From assembly GCF_000143415.4 (NCBI RefSeq), contig NW_003314372.1, positions 184,898 through 248,897 on the forward strand: a stretch of DNA of 64,000 nt, written 5' to 3'. Below the pieces are notes generated by a model. It did not search any database. It had not been told where the DNA came from and worked only from the letters and a program-made list of their open reading frames with translations. Made by a program: the position numbers and the translations under genes. Position 1 is the first letter of the stretch; each line of letters opens with the position of its first letter. The DNA is from Selaginella moellendorffii (Eukaryota; Streptophyta; Lycopodiopsida; Selaginellales; Selaginellaceae). This document shows, one piece after another, positions 1 through 11,340 of the stretch.

Positions 1-1237
1 CCATCTTTTTCGCCAAGCAGGCGAGTGGTAAATCTGTCATCACCCAGGTAAAGAAGTAAAAAATATGTAGCCCTGTCTATCTGGATCAGTTGTTTAAAAG
101 ACCTTCATTGACTTTCCATTTGTTGACTTTGCTGGTGCCTCGGTTCTCAGTCTCTCAGCTCTCACCATGAATGTATATACAGCTGCGTATATACACCTTT
201 TTTTTCTCCTCCTGCTTTCCTTGGCTTGCGCACTTTGCATTTTCCCACAAGGCCATTCATGCGCTTTGAGCACCTCTTCTGACTCTTCTGCTCAAGCTTC
301 CTCATTCCTTTGGTGGAACGCACCGAAAGCTTGACGAGGAAAAGCACCAGGTATCATACGCTAGCTTGTTCCTACCATCGCCCTATCTCCTCTTTGCCCT
401 TTTTTACTTCCTTCGTTCAGGCGCCGATCATTGGTTCACTACGTCCTCGAGAACCTGGGGACGGATTTTGAGCAATCTCACATCAAGCCGGATGCCTTTA
501 AAAGGTGTGTTTTATCTCATATTTTTCAAGTATTCTCATTACAGCTAGTTCACCGATCCAGTTTTCGACGATACGTGGAATGAATTTGAAGCGTTCCAAC
601 ACACGAAGTTCAACAGTGTGGTCGTCCTGGTTCACGATGGATAAATTTACACTGCTGGAACTAGGTAGTAGTGCCCGAGTTCTACCCTCCAGATCTTTCA
701 AGCCAGTCTACTTGCATTCGTGGGATCATCAAGTGAAGAGAAACATCATGATAAGACGCTCTATAGTTCCTGAAAGCGAAGAGGAAATTTTGGATTACTT
801 CCATATGGTAATTAGACATAGGCATTCTCAGGATTGATATCCTTCTCTCCTTCTCTCGTTTTGTTTTTCCAGAAACACGTACAAGAGGACGATGCCTTTG
901 TGGCGATTTCTTCAGATCATACATGGAGCTTGCTCAACTCTTTTGATGCGTTTATACCCGTTGTAGAGACCGACATAGACGCTGTGGTAAATTCATCCCA
1001 AACTTCGCTTTAGAAACTAAGTTTCTTCCTTCAGGGCTTGGTGACAGCGTGCAAATCAATGCTGGGGCGATACATGGATCGGAGCAAAATTGTTATAGTG
1101 ATCACGCTCCAGAAAGACGCGCATCTGGCCTTGAAGGATCTGCCAAATGGTCCAAATGGTAAGTTGCATGCTAAGGCATGCATGAATCTTTCCTTCTCTT
1201 CCTAGTTCACGAGCATCGAGTGCCTGGATTTTGTTAA
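1..1237 (+). CDS. 3' part of an unrecognised multi-exon gene
   Basis: A consistent reading frame can be threaded through exons at about 1-47, 297-350, 422-504, 549-810, 872-987, 1035-1159 and 1206-1237, ending at TAA 1235-1237. Every junction has GT and AG borders and the phases match. The gene enters from the left edge, so its N-terminus is missing. Readable segments include SRRVVNL, HYVLENLGTDFEQSHIKPDAF, a stretch with YLHSWDHQVKRNIMIRR and an acidic stretch ending EEEILDYFHM, then KHVQEDDAFVAISSDHTW and SMLGRYMDRSKIVIVI. I do not recognise the family and see no signal peptide or clear membrane segment. An alternative last exon reads on in another frame to a stop near 1294. The exon chain is inferred, not proven. 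Confidence 0.4.
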
Positions 1238-1794
1238 GTTCCTGAGAATAACCTTTTGTTTCCAGCTTGATCATCTTCTACTGCAGAGGATACTATAGCC
1301 TAAGGCTCATCGTTTGTTCTTTTTTGCTGCTGCTAAATCACTGGATTCCAGTGGAGCAGACTCCCGAGACGCGTTTGGGCTCCTCCAAAATCCATGTGAC
1401 GAAAGCGCGATCAAAGTTTCAACATCGCTGCGCTATTGAGCTCACCAGATCTAGACCGTGAGGATGAGCGAGGAGGACAAAGAAAGCTTTCCAGCGATCC
1501 AACCAGCGAGAGGAGGATAGGGAGATGTAACTTCGAGTGTTCTTCCAAGAGCGCATCTAGGAATCTAATTTTGTCCATATCAATCTCATGTGGTTCCCGA
1601 ATTATTAGGCACACTCCCACACTTTTGGGAACTCCTAGTCTTCCACGGTCGCCATCACCGACGAGCGAGAATCTCAAAGGAATCTAGACTGGAGAATGGG
1701 GGATTTGACAATGTGATCCACGAGCATAGGTAAGTGTGAGTGATCTTACAGAGGATCGATCGATCGAGCAAGGCATCCGAGAGAGATTTGCATC
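1238..1794. other. Intergenic: 3' UTR and ureide permease promoter
   Basis: No convincing coding exon. The short open frames on both strands look like noise. The stretch before 1795 is rich in GATCGATC and ends in a possible 5' UTR intron: GTAAGTGTGAG at about 1730 followed by ACAGAGG. Confidence 0.4.
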
Positions 1795-3350
1795 ATGTAC
1801 GTGGTGGAGGACAAAGGGGGCGCCATCGCGCTCATGCTCACGGCGCTCGTCTTCCTGGGGACATGGCCAGCGATCATGAACCTGTTAGAACGAAGAGGGC
1901 GATTGCCACAGCACACGTACCTCGACTACTGCATCACCAATTACATTGCTGCCATTGTCATCGCGCTCACGCTCGGCCAGATCGGCGAGAGTTCCACTCA
2001 GACTCCCAATTTCCTGGAGCAGCTCAAGCAGGTGATCGCACCACCTTCTTCCTTTTGTTCTTCTTCGTCTGTGATTGCTGATGGGCTTCTTTGGTGGGAG
2101 GATCTTCCAGGATAACTGGCCGTCTGTTGGATTCGCCATGGCCGGAGGAATCGTCCTGTGCCTAGGAAACCTCTCCCTCCAGTACGCGCTAGCATACGTT
2201 GGTCTGTCGGTAGCCGAAGTTATCTCGTGTAGCATCACTGTCGTCGCTGGTAAGGACAAGTTTTTCCCAACTTTGGAGTGATCGATCTCGTTCCACGATC
2301 CTTCACTGTTCTTGAGTGTCCCAGGCACCACCATGAACTACTTTCTCGACGATCGGATCAACCGGGCCGAGATTCTCTTCCCTGGAGTCGCCTGCTTCCT
2401 GATCGCTGTCTTTCTCGGCTCGGCGCTGCATTCTTCCAACACCAAAGACAACCGAGCCAAGCTCGCGGCCGCAGAGCTTCTCAACAGCAAGTAAGTCACT
2501 GTTCTTCCTCCATGGCTGGATCAATCAACTTCGCTCTTACTTCGCAGTGATGGCTCCGGATCTTCTTACAAAAGGCTGGACGTCGAGATGGCGGCTGTGG
2601 AAACCAAGAACCAACCGGAGGAGGAGAACGGCACCTCCAAAACTGTCAAAGCTCAAGCTGGAACTGCCGAGTTCCTCGATCAACTCGAGCACAAGCGAGC
2701 GATCAAAGTACGTTGTACTAGTAGCTGCTTGTTCCTGAGCCAGGTTTCTTCTTTTCTGGATGTAGAACACCACCTCCAACACCATCCTGGGCCTGGGAAT
2801 CATCTTCTTCGCAGGCGCTTGCTTCTCCCTCTTCAGTCCGGCTTTCAACGTTGCCACCAACGATCAGTGGCACACTCTAAAGCCCGGAGTTCCCCGCTTG
2901 GTGGTGTACACTGCCTTCTTCTACTTCAGCACATCCTTCTTCGTGCTCGCGCTCTTCCTCAGCCTTGTCCTCCTCTACCGCCCCGCCGTCGGACTGCCAA
3001 AGTCCTCCCTCACAGCTTACGTCGCGGATTGGAATGGAAGGCCGTGGGCATTGCTCGCAGGACTCTTGTGTGGCTTTGGAAACGGGCTCCAGTTCATGGG
3101 AGGCCAAGCTGCTGGTTACGCTGCTGCCGACGCTGTCCAGGTATGGATCGAAGTTTCTCCTTCGTCTTTGATGGTTTTGTTCTTTCTCCAGGCGATGCCG
3201 CTGGTTAGCACCCTGTGGGGTGTGCTCTTTTTTGGCGAGTACATTCGATCGTCGCGAAGAACGTACATGCTGCTGGCAGCCATGCTTACAATGTTTTGCA
3301 TTGCGGTGGCGGTTCTCATGGCTTCCTCAGGCCACCGAAAGCATTCCTGA
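1795..3350 (+). CDS. UPS: Ureide permease (UPS family)
   Basis: Integral membrane transporter of the plant ureide permease family, which moves allantoin, uracil and related nitrogen-rich compounds across the plasma membrane. Six exons (1795-2031, 2111-2249, 2325-2490, 2548-2707, 2766-3140, 3192-3350) give about 411 residues, the usual length. The N-terminus MYVVEDKGGAIALML, the segment FLGTWPAIMNLLERRGRLPQ and the second-exon segment AMAGGIVLCLGNLSLQYA match the family almost word for word. About ten hydrophobic helices are visible. A charged central loop (residues about 180-230, rich in K and E) matches the cytosolic loop of UPS proteins, and the ATG matches the usual family start. Substrate choice cannot be read from sequence. 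Confidence 0.93.
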
Positions 3351-4009
3351 GTAAAGTATACGACAGTTAACTATAATCATCTGATAGATCAAAACTAAAG
3401 AAAGAAGGGACACACGAATTCAAGCCTTTGAGATCTCAATCAAAACTAAGAAAGAAGAAGAAGAAGAAGAAGAGATGGACTTATAGCAAGAAGAAAAACC
3501 CACTACAAAAGCAACTACTGGAAATAACCAATAGATTTTAGGAGATCTACCAAACGATCTAGAGATTCTTACCAGATGCAAAGCAGTGACGAGCAGATAG
3601 AACCAATCCATTCTCCATAAAAAGTTTCGCCCGCAAGGTCGTCGAGATTTCCTCGCAGTTGAGGAATTCCGCGTGTCTGTCGATCCAGAACTGAGAGGGA
3701 GGAGAGACCACTCACCGCCGCCTGTCGATCCACCAGCGCTGGAGCGTGACGAAGAAATCTTTCTCGCGGAGACGCAATTGCTCGATCGATCGAGGCAACC
3801 AAGCCCTGACAGACAGGTGTGAAGAGCTAGAGGTGAAATACAAACCAACGGTCGAGATTACATCTCTTCTCCAGAAAGCAATGCTAAGACCGCGTCGTCG
3901 GCATTCTCGCCAGGGATTTCCAGGAGCGCGAGCAAATCCATCGCAATCCATCACTCATCGCACCATTGCTTTTCTTTCCAGAGACTTCCTGTCACTCCTG
4001 ACCTAAAGT
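3351..4009. other. Intergenic, with an AAG microsatellite
   Basis: Contains an (AAG)n run near 3451-3475 and pyrimidine-rich DNA. Open frames on both strands have no recognisable content. The last part is probably the promoter and leader of the EF-hand gene. Confidence 0.4.
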
Positions 4010-4861
4010 ATGGGCGGATCGATCAGCGCGAGCCGGCGCGAGCTCCCCGACGGCGATGTGGTGGAGAAGCGGCTCGTCAAGGCGCTGCAGCAGCGCGCCG
4101 CGGCCGCCAAGAGCAGCGTCAAATCCTTCGACGCCATTCTCATGAAATTTTCCAAGATCGACATGGCCTTCGACCAAGTCCGTGACGTTTTCAAGCGATT
4201 TGGTACGTTTTTCCCCTTCTTTCTCTCTCGATCGAGCGAGTGCTGGATGGATCCTCGTGGCAGACAAGCACAAGAGAGGGACGATCGACCTCGAGCAGCT
4301 CAAGGCGTGTTTTCGAGAGCTCAAGGTTGAATTCACCGAAGAAGAGGTCCAGATGTTCTACGAGGAGGGCGATGTGGATCACAACCGGCGCATCAGTTTC
4401 AAGGAATTCATCGTTGTTCTTGCGCTAGCTTATCTCCTGGGCGAGCCTCTCAATTCCGATGGTGTAAGATCCAAATATCATTTTTTTCTCTTTGTTCTTT
4501 GCTCTAACCCGAGGTTTCTGTAGAAATCGAGGATTGGATTGCCGGACTTGGAGTGGAGCTTCGAGACGATCGAGGACGCGTTCGTCTTCTTTGACAAGAA
4601 TGGCGATGGCTACGTCACAAAGGAAGAGATGATCGAGTCCATCCACGAGTCCTCACACGCGACTAATACGCAACAGGATAGCATAGGCGTCGAGAGATTT
4701 GGTACGTGAATCCATCAAACTTCCATCACTTCCTTTTCAATCTCTTGCTTCTTCCAGAGGAAATGGATTGGGATAGAGATGGTAGAGTCACATTCAAGGA
4801 GTTCCTCCTAGCATTCACTGGCTGGGTTGGGATCGAAGACGATGAAGATCAAGAGGATTAA
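4010..4861 (+). CDS. CML21: Calmodulin-like EF-hand protein (CML21/22 type)
   Basis: Predicted calcium sensor of 224 residues, exons 4010-4202, 4264-4463, 4524-4701 and 4758-4861. The N-terminus MGGSIS carries a glycine at position 2, so N-myristoylation and membrane attachment are possible. EF-hand loops are visible as DVDHNRRISFKE (exon 2), DKNGDGYVTKEE (exon 3) and DWDRDGRVTFKE (exon 4). A degenerate first hand begins at the exon 1-2 join (DKHKRGTIDLEQ). The spacing and the segment QVRDVFKRF match plant CML21. The C-terminus is acidic. It lies tail to tail with ATG11, 176 bp apart. Target proteins cannot be inferred. Confidence 0.88.
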
Positions 4862-5037
4862 AACCAAGGTTCCATGAATTTTTTTTTTTCTCAAAGTTCT
4901 TCGACTAAAGTTTTGCTTTTTTTCTTTCTTGAATCATAGAATGGAGCAAACAAGAACTATACATAAGTTATCGTCAAGGTATTTCTTTCTAGACCCAACC
5001 AATGTTACGTATCATCAAGCTCCTTTTTATTCTAGTT

Positions 5038-8000
5038 CTAGCTGAGTGGAGCAAGATCCGGAACCATAGCCACAGTAACAACGAAGAACTCACAGCCGAT
5101 GCCAAGGCCATAAGGATTGTAGCGAGGCCTTGATGCTGCTGCTCCTCCGCCTCCTGGAGGAGGAGCTGCCGATGGTTCTCCAGTACTTGGCGATGGAACG
5201 CGCCTGGCAACGTTCCGGTTGATGTGAACAATCTGTCCGACGATGTACTGCTGGCCGCTCGGCAAATTCTCCAGGAACAGCGCGATCGACTCGTCGGACA
5301 AGTAGTAATTCGGGCAGTTCCTGTTGAGAGCTTCCCAGTGGCCGGCCGAGTTTGGCATGAACACGGCAAGCTCGTGAACTTCAAAGTGAGTGAAGCAGAT
5401 CTTTTCCTTCCTCGCCTGTAAAAAGTGTTCGATTGAAAAGAAAGACAAGTTTTAATAGTACCTGTTTCTCCAGCTTGTGCTTTGCATATAAGTTCTTCAG
5501 CATTTCAGCTTTGCTCTCGATGTCTTTGTTGAGATGACTCTGCGCTGCTTCCAACGAGCTACAGCGATCCATCATCTGCTGGAGGATCCCCGCAACTCGG
5601 TCGGCAAGAATCCTTATCGAGGACTGGAACTCCAGCAAGCACGGGTCCTCCCGGTTCTCACTGCCACCATTCGAAGGGCTGAAAGAAGAAAAAACGTGAG
5701 CTTCCACTAGAGAAAAAATGGTGACAAACCTGGACAGAGAATTCGAGAGCGTAGCTAGTGACTCCACGAAGCCAGCAGCTCCGTCCACTGGCGTTGAGAT
5801 GCAGTTATTCAGTCGTTCCATAAGGCCTCGGAGCCTCACGCTCGACGCTCTTAAGGACGCATACTCGGCCGCTCGGCGCTCGGCGGCACACAGATTAGTT
5901 CTTGCTTCTTCCCTGGCTTCGTGTAATCGATTCTCCAAGTGAGCACAGTTCATCTGAAAAGGCAGAGAGAGCTGCTGTTACCTCACGAGAACTGGACAAA
6001 CGAAAAACAAAATCAATCTATCCATACCTGGCATTCTCGCAAAAGTTCAGCGCTACATTCCACTTCTTCCTGCAGCTGAGCAGTCTTCGCAACGGCGTCT
6101 TTAAACTTCTCCTCCACTGCACTGAGCATCCGAGTCTTCTCGCTCAGAACAATTCCCAAGGCAGCTATCTCCTTGTCCTTCTCGCTCGCAGAGTCGCTCT
6201 CCTTTTCTCCCTTGTCTACCTCCAGTTTCTTGAGCGTTTCGGTTTCCACGACCATGTTCTCGTCAAGTCCTTCGTCGATCTGATCGCTAGCCTCTGTACA
6301 CGAACTCCCTAGACGAGCAAGCCTGCTGCTGCCTTCGTCCATCGGCTCAGCACTGCTCAAGTTTCGAACATTCGTCAGCCCAGAGTTCTCAGACAAATCA
6401 AGTATTTCTTTCTTGAGCCCACCACCTTCACCGTTTCCGCTCGACGACAGCTTTTCGATCTGCGCGTCCTGTTCTCTCAACCTCTGCTCGAGCTCTCTTA
6501 TCCGCTTCTCGTAAGCGTTGCATTGCTGCTGCCTCATATCCAGCATTCCATGCAGCTGCTTCGCATGTAAATCTTTGAGCTGCAATGCTTCCGCCGTCTT
6601 CCTGGCAGCAATAGTCTCCCGACTGTCACCTCCAGCCTTGCCTTGCTCACTCAGACCCTCCGACTCCTCGGGCTGGAAATCGGGATCCAAGTTGCACAGC
6701 ATGGAAATAGCCGAAGCAAGCTCCGCCTTTAACCACGTATTTTCCACCTCCAGTTTGCTAGTCCCTGCTATCTCTTCTAGCTCCCCATCATCTGTGCTAT
6801 CCGGTGCCCCCTCGGCTACTTTGTACAAGGCACCAACTAAAGACTCTGGAGCGTAGCGTTCCAGATCCGCCATATCTATGTCGAGCAGGCCCACGTCGAA
6901 CGGAGCAATATTTACAATGCACTGGCTGGGAGCGTCGAAGAGTCCCATGGCGGCCAACACGTCCCTCGGGATGTACAAGCTCTGCACCTGGAGAAATTCT
7001 TCCCTTCGGGCCATCTCCATCTCCCTCTTCCTTGCAAGCTTCTCAGCCAGTTGCCCCGCCTGTCCCATGTAAAGCTTCATGCAAGCTTTCCTCCTCACAA
7101 CCTCGGCAAGACACGCCTTGTAAGCGGAGCCAACCTTTCGGACAACCTTGAGCTCCTCGAAGATATCATCCTGTCGAGCCATGGCTTCTTTGAACGCTGA
7201 GAGTTGGTTTCTCATGTCTCGGATGCTTGCCTGGAGCGCTGCTACGCTTTGCATCCGCATATGGACCCCCATGCTCATCGCGTTCTTGCTCCTCCTACAC
7301 GTATCTAAAAGCTTCCACAGTTCTCGATCGCAGGCCTCCATCCTGGGTATGTGGCTCTTATCGTGAACTTCGTACATCGGTCCAAGAGCCGAGACGGCGT
7401 CGTGTGGACGAAGTGATGCTGTGTGCTGGCTATTCACGCAGTCGTCAATAAGCTTTCTTACGGTATTTACATCTTTGCTGCAAGAGCAAACACACAAAAA
7501 GGTTTAGAGAAGAAAAGAAAAGAGGTTTAAGATAAGACGCACCTAAGTGATTGAATGATGCTAGCCTGCTCCTCCTTGTAATGCAGGTGATTGTCAATTG
7601 TCTCCTCGAGCAGCCTCACGTCCACAGTTGAGCCAGTCACCAGCAAATCCTCCACACTCCTCTGGAGGATCACATACTCGTTCTTGAGCTGGGACACCTT
7701 GGCGAAGAACTGCTTATGCGACAAGGCACAGTCCTCCGCCCACTTCTTGAGGCTGCTTTCCTTCACACAATCCATCAACGTCTTCCTGCTCTCGGATTTC
7801 AATGCTGGATGCAACTTACACAAACGAAGGCGCTCCAAATCTTTGTCGAAGTTGGCCAGCAGCTCCGAGTGCTGCCGGTGCTGCCTCGTAAAGTGTTTCA
7901 TGAACTCCTGATAGAGCTGGTCGATCATCTTGTAGTAGTGCTCCATGTTGGCTCTGGCCGTCTCCAGCGCCATCTCCTGGACTTGCTGCTCGCGGTGTAA

Positions 8001-8462
8001 AGTTCTACACGCCTCAAACTTCTTCTGGCTGGAGCTCAAGATCCCACGACCCTTGTCGAGGTGGAACTTAAACTGGCGCTCGTAAGAAGGTAGAGCTCGC
8101 AGTGCCGGGTCTCTCGAGTCGTCCAAAGGGTGGCCATTCCCAGCAGTGGAAGACGGCTGTGGAGGGCACGGCGGCTCTCGTAGCGCCTCGGAAAATCTCT
8201 CCGCAAACTCTGCCTGTGGAGGGGGACAATCTGGGCTGAGCTTGTGGCGGCTGAAGAGAAACACTGCTCGATCCTGCGATGGCAAGCGATACGACCCAAG
8301 AGACCTGTGCGGCTCCAGCCGTGTATCCCCCACAATGAGGAGCTGCTCGTGCTGGAGAACACCCGTGAGCGATACGAGATAGCTCTGGACGTCCTCCACG
8401 CTCGTCGATGGCTGGCAATCCAGCTCAAACGAGAGCCCATTCTCCGCCACATGAATCAGCAT
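5038..8462 (-). CDS. ATG11: Autophagy-related protein 11
   Basis: Scaffold of the ATG1/ATG13 kinase complex in plant macroautophagy and mitophagy. Five exons (8462-7543, 7477-6028, 5953-5730, 5678-5462, 5415-5038) give about 1062 residues, close to plant ATG11. The N-terminus has the typical ubiquitin-like start (HVAENGLSFELD). An ATG17-like helical region follows (segment RTLHREQQVQEMALETARANM in exon 1), then long coiled coils in exon 2 (KRIRELEQRLREQDAQIEKL). The C-terminus carries the conserved ATG11 domain (NCPNYYLSDESIALFLENLP and YIVGQIVHINR). The 51-bp intron between exons 3 and 4 has no stop in frame, so it could be retained to give a 17-residue insertion. CCCTAACCCT lies about 190 bp upstream of the start. 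Confidence 0.93.
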
Positions 8463-9068
8463 GCTTGCGAGTGAAGATTACTCTGCCGCGATGGTAATTC
8501 TTCCGCTGGAGATGGATTCGAAAGACTGGGAATGCGCCAAAGCCCCTATGGCGATCCTAGGAACCCTAGTCCACGAAAATCCTTTCCTGACCTTGGATTT
8601 CGTGAAGGGCTTGGCGCTTCCTCCTCCTCCTCCTCCCTTCTCGCAGCCCTAACCCTGCCGCGCGGAGATGGAGCGCGCGCTGGGCGGCAGGGCGACGACG
8701 GCGTCGCTCATTCCTTCCCAATCTTCGTCCCGGCGCGCTCGCTCGCTCGCGGAGGATGGGACGAATCTATCCTCCTTCGATTCACACGGGAAACGCGGGC
8801 CATATTAACCTGGCGAATATCCGCCCGAAGATAGGGCAATGTTTTTAAAAGTTCTCGAATATCCTCTTATATCCTTTTCTTCTCAAACGGCTATGGCGGG
8901 CTAGGGATTGGCGAGATTGGCGCAAGCGCAGGCGTCGCGCGACCGCGATCACAATTCGCAATTCGCCCGCGAGCTGCTGTCCTCTCTTTTTTGCTGATTT
9001 GATGCGCGATCGTGATCCAGGCCTAGGGTTTCCATTAGCGAAAGGGAAAAGTAGCGTAGCCCAGCTAG
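8463..9068. other. Divergent promoter region between ATG11 and the small ORF at 9069
   Basis: GC-rich DNA with the telo-type motif CCCTAACCCT near 8647-8658, oriented toward ATG11, and GGCCTAGGGTTTCC near 9020-9033, close to the plus-strand small ORF. No coding exon supported. Confidence 0.45.
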
Positions 9069-9616
9069 ATGCTGGAGGAACACAGTGCACAAGCGCGCGA
9101 GGTTGATGCGATTCAGAGGCTCCAGGCGCGGACAATTTCGTCGGTAATGCGACCTTCTGATAAGCTTTTGCTCGTGCGCTTCGTTGTCTTCTTTCCTTCC
9201 TTTATAGCTGGAGGTGTTGCTCGGTTGTATGTTGCCAGGTGAGTGCTTGAATGAGTTCTATCGATTTTTCTTATATATTTCTCTTTGCCTTTTCTGGGTG
9301 AGCATGGTGTAGATTATTGTGTGCTCTGGGCTTGCATTTCTTTCAGTACTGCTTTCATCAGTTTTGCCAGAATGCTTAGCTATTCTCTGGGCTTGAGCAG
9401 CAAAGTACGCTGCTCTTGCAGGATTTGTTTAGAGCACGGGCCTGAGTGATGAAGTTTTCTTTTTTCGTTTTTTTTCCCCTTCACTTTCCACCAGGCACTC
9501 AACGTGGGAAGCGTACACCGTCCACAGAGTCACATTCTCTCGACAAAGGAAGCGACGTCGTGTTTGTGAGGGATACGATCACGGTCCCAGGGAATAACAC
9601 GAATTTGTGGCTATGA
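9069..9616 (+). CDS. Small three-exon ORF, unrecognised
   Basis: A 75-codon frame is assembled from exons 9069-9143, 9208-9238 and 9495-9616. All borders are GT...AG (GTAATG, GTGAGTG) and the phases fit (0, then 1). A TAG lies directly before the ATG in frame. The product begins MLEEHSAQAREVDAIQRL and ends DVVFVRDTITVPGNNTNLWL. It has no signal peptide or membrane segment. The first 25 residues could form a short charged helix. I do not recognise it. Another acceptor (TTTTGTCTAG) lies at about 9775, so these exons could belong to a long 5' leader of the aquaporin transcript downstream. In that case this would be an upstream ORF rather than a separate gene. Confidence 0.4.
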
Positions 9617-10069
9617 GAGGAAGTTTACGGTCACTTTCTTTTTCTCTTGCTCAACGTGCAAACGGGGAATGGTCCCCTGGTGGGCTGAGTGCTTTTCCTT
9701 GATGCTCTTGGGTAGTGGTGGTCATAGCCAAAGTCTTCCATTATTGAGTCTGTTCTAAGCTTGCGTTTTGTCTAGGAGACGTTGAGCACTCAAGGAGATG
9801 GCAATATGTGGCAGATACACATCCTTCATAAGTCCACAGCGCAGCCGTCGTCTTCATGTATGTTTTCTTCACCTTTTTCCTAATCCTTTTCTCTAAACTC
9901 CTTAATATCTGTTCCTTCACAGGATGGTCCTCACTACTCATCAACAGAACTTTTAGAAATGGCCATCAAGTTTCGAGGTATATAAATTCTTGCCTTTCCA
10001 ACGTAGACGAAAGCCAGCGACGTGCTTCTTTGCTTTGCTCCTTTCTGCAAACGTTTTTAGCATTCTTTC
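9617..10069 (+). promoter_or_regulatory. Leader exons of the NIP gene with an overlapping uORF
   Basis: Splice signals support leader exons about 9777-9857, 9923-9977 and 10061 onward (acceptors TCTAG, TTCACAG and TTTTTAG; donors GTATG and GTATAT). Joined together they hold an upstream ORF that starts at ATG 9798, has an in-frame TGA just before it, and runs 54 codons to TGA 10108-10110. It therefore overlaps the presumed NIP start codon at 10070 in another frame. This structure would be expected to lower translation of the aquaporin. The leader is inferred only from splice-like signals. Confidence 0.35.
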
Positions 10070-11340
10070 ATGGCTTCCGAGAGTGTGAAGGATCCCAACT
10101 TCAAGCATGACTTGGATCTGCAGAAGCAGAATCATGCTATGGAAGTGGATTCACCTTGCTCTCCTCCCACACTGAGAAGCCTCTGCATTCCCAGGACAAG
10201 ATTCCGGAAGAGGGCTACATTGTGCCAGAAGGTCACTCTATCTTCCTGCTGTTCTTTCTCTGCTGATGCGCTTCCCTTTTGGTTGTATCAGCTCGGTGCA
10301 GAAGTCATTGCCACGTTCATCTTGGTATTCGCCGGTGCTGGCGCAGGAATGGTGAACGAACTCACAAACGGCTCGCTGACTTTCTTCGGAGTGGCGGCAG
10401 CAAACGGGCTCGTCGTTATGATGATGATTCATGCTACTGGTCATATCTCCGGGGCTCACATGAATCCTGCAGTTACCGTGGCTTTTGCAACTGTCCGACA
10501 CTTTCCTTGGGCTCAGGTAAAGCATCTGCGTGCTTTTCGAGCTTCGCTTCTCCAAGTCCTTTTATCTATTCATTGTTTAACCCTTTTGTTTTTGTCTGTG
10601 ACTCGTTCCAGGTGCCGCTGTACATTGGCTCCCAGATCGCCGCGTCAGTCAGCGCTTGCTTCGTGCTCCGGCAGCTTCTCACAGAAGTAAACAAGATTGG
10701 AGCGACAGTTCCTGCCGCTGGCAACGTGGTCCAAGCCTTGGTTTTGGAAATCATCGTCAGTTACATACTCATGTTTGTAGTGGCAGCGGTTTCCACTGAC
10801 ACTCGAGCCGTAAGATGCTAAACTCTTCCCCCTCTCTCAGCTCTCTAAGCGTGGTCCAGGTTGGAGAGCTGGCCGGACTCGCTGTTGGAGCTACAGTCGC
10901 GCTCAACAATCTCATTGCAGGGTACTCTTCCTTCTCTATTCATATACTTTCTCTCGATTTTGCATTTTTGTAGAGCTCCATGGAGGTAAGCTTTGGATCA
11001 TTCTCTTGCGATTGACCTTCGTTTTTGCAGGAGAAAACCATTCCCCGGGGCATAGTGGATTTGCGTTTTCCTTGGTGCTAAAGCTTTGGCTTGTTGGCTC
11101 TTGTGTTCGTCCAGGCCTCTTTCCGGAGCGTCGATGAATCCGGCCAGGAGCATCGGCCCGGCGGTGGCGAGGAACAACTATTCCGACGTGTGGATTTACA
11201 TTGTTGGACCTGTGCTCGGCACCTTGGGTGGGGCGTGGTCTTACAATCTCATCAGAACTGTTGACAAGAATTTGTCCTCCTCGCGCTCCTTTTCGTCTCG
11301 CTCTTTCAACAAGAGAGATCAAATCGCCCAAATGCTCTAG
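10070..11340 (+). CDS. NIP: NIP-subfamily aquaporin (nodulin-26-like intrinsic protein)
   Basis: Membrane channel of the MIP family; NIP members carry water, glycerol, boric acid, silicic acid or arsenite. Exons 10070-10231, 10292-10516, 10612-10809, 10860-10921 and 11115-11340 give 290 residues, the usual size. The first helix region reads [19 protein letters not shown]. The two pore signatures are present as [12 protein letters not shown] (exon 2) and [13 protein letters not shown] (exon 5), both with intact NPA. Helix five is in exon 4 ([16 protein letters not shown]). The cytosolic N-terminus is long and rich in P, S and R, and the C-terminus is Ser/Arg rich, both possible phosphorylation sites. 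The exact NIP group, and so the substrate, is not settled by eye. An ATG at 10139 would give a shorter N-terminus. Confidence 0.9.

Noticed and set aside
3420-3848. 142-codon minus-strand frame between UPS and the EF-hand gene
   Set aside because: Low-complexity Ser-rich translation, no domain and no splice support.
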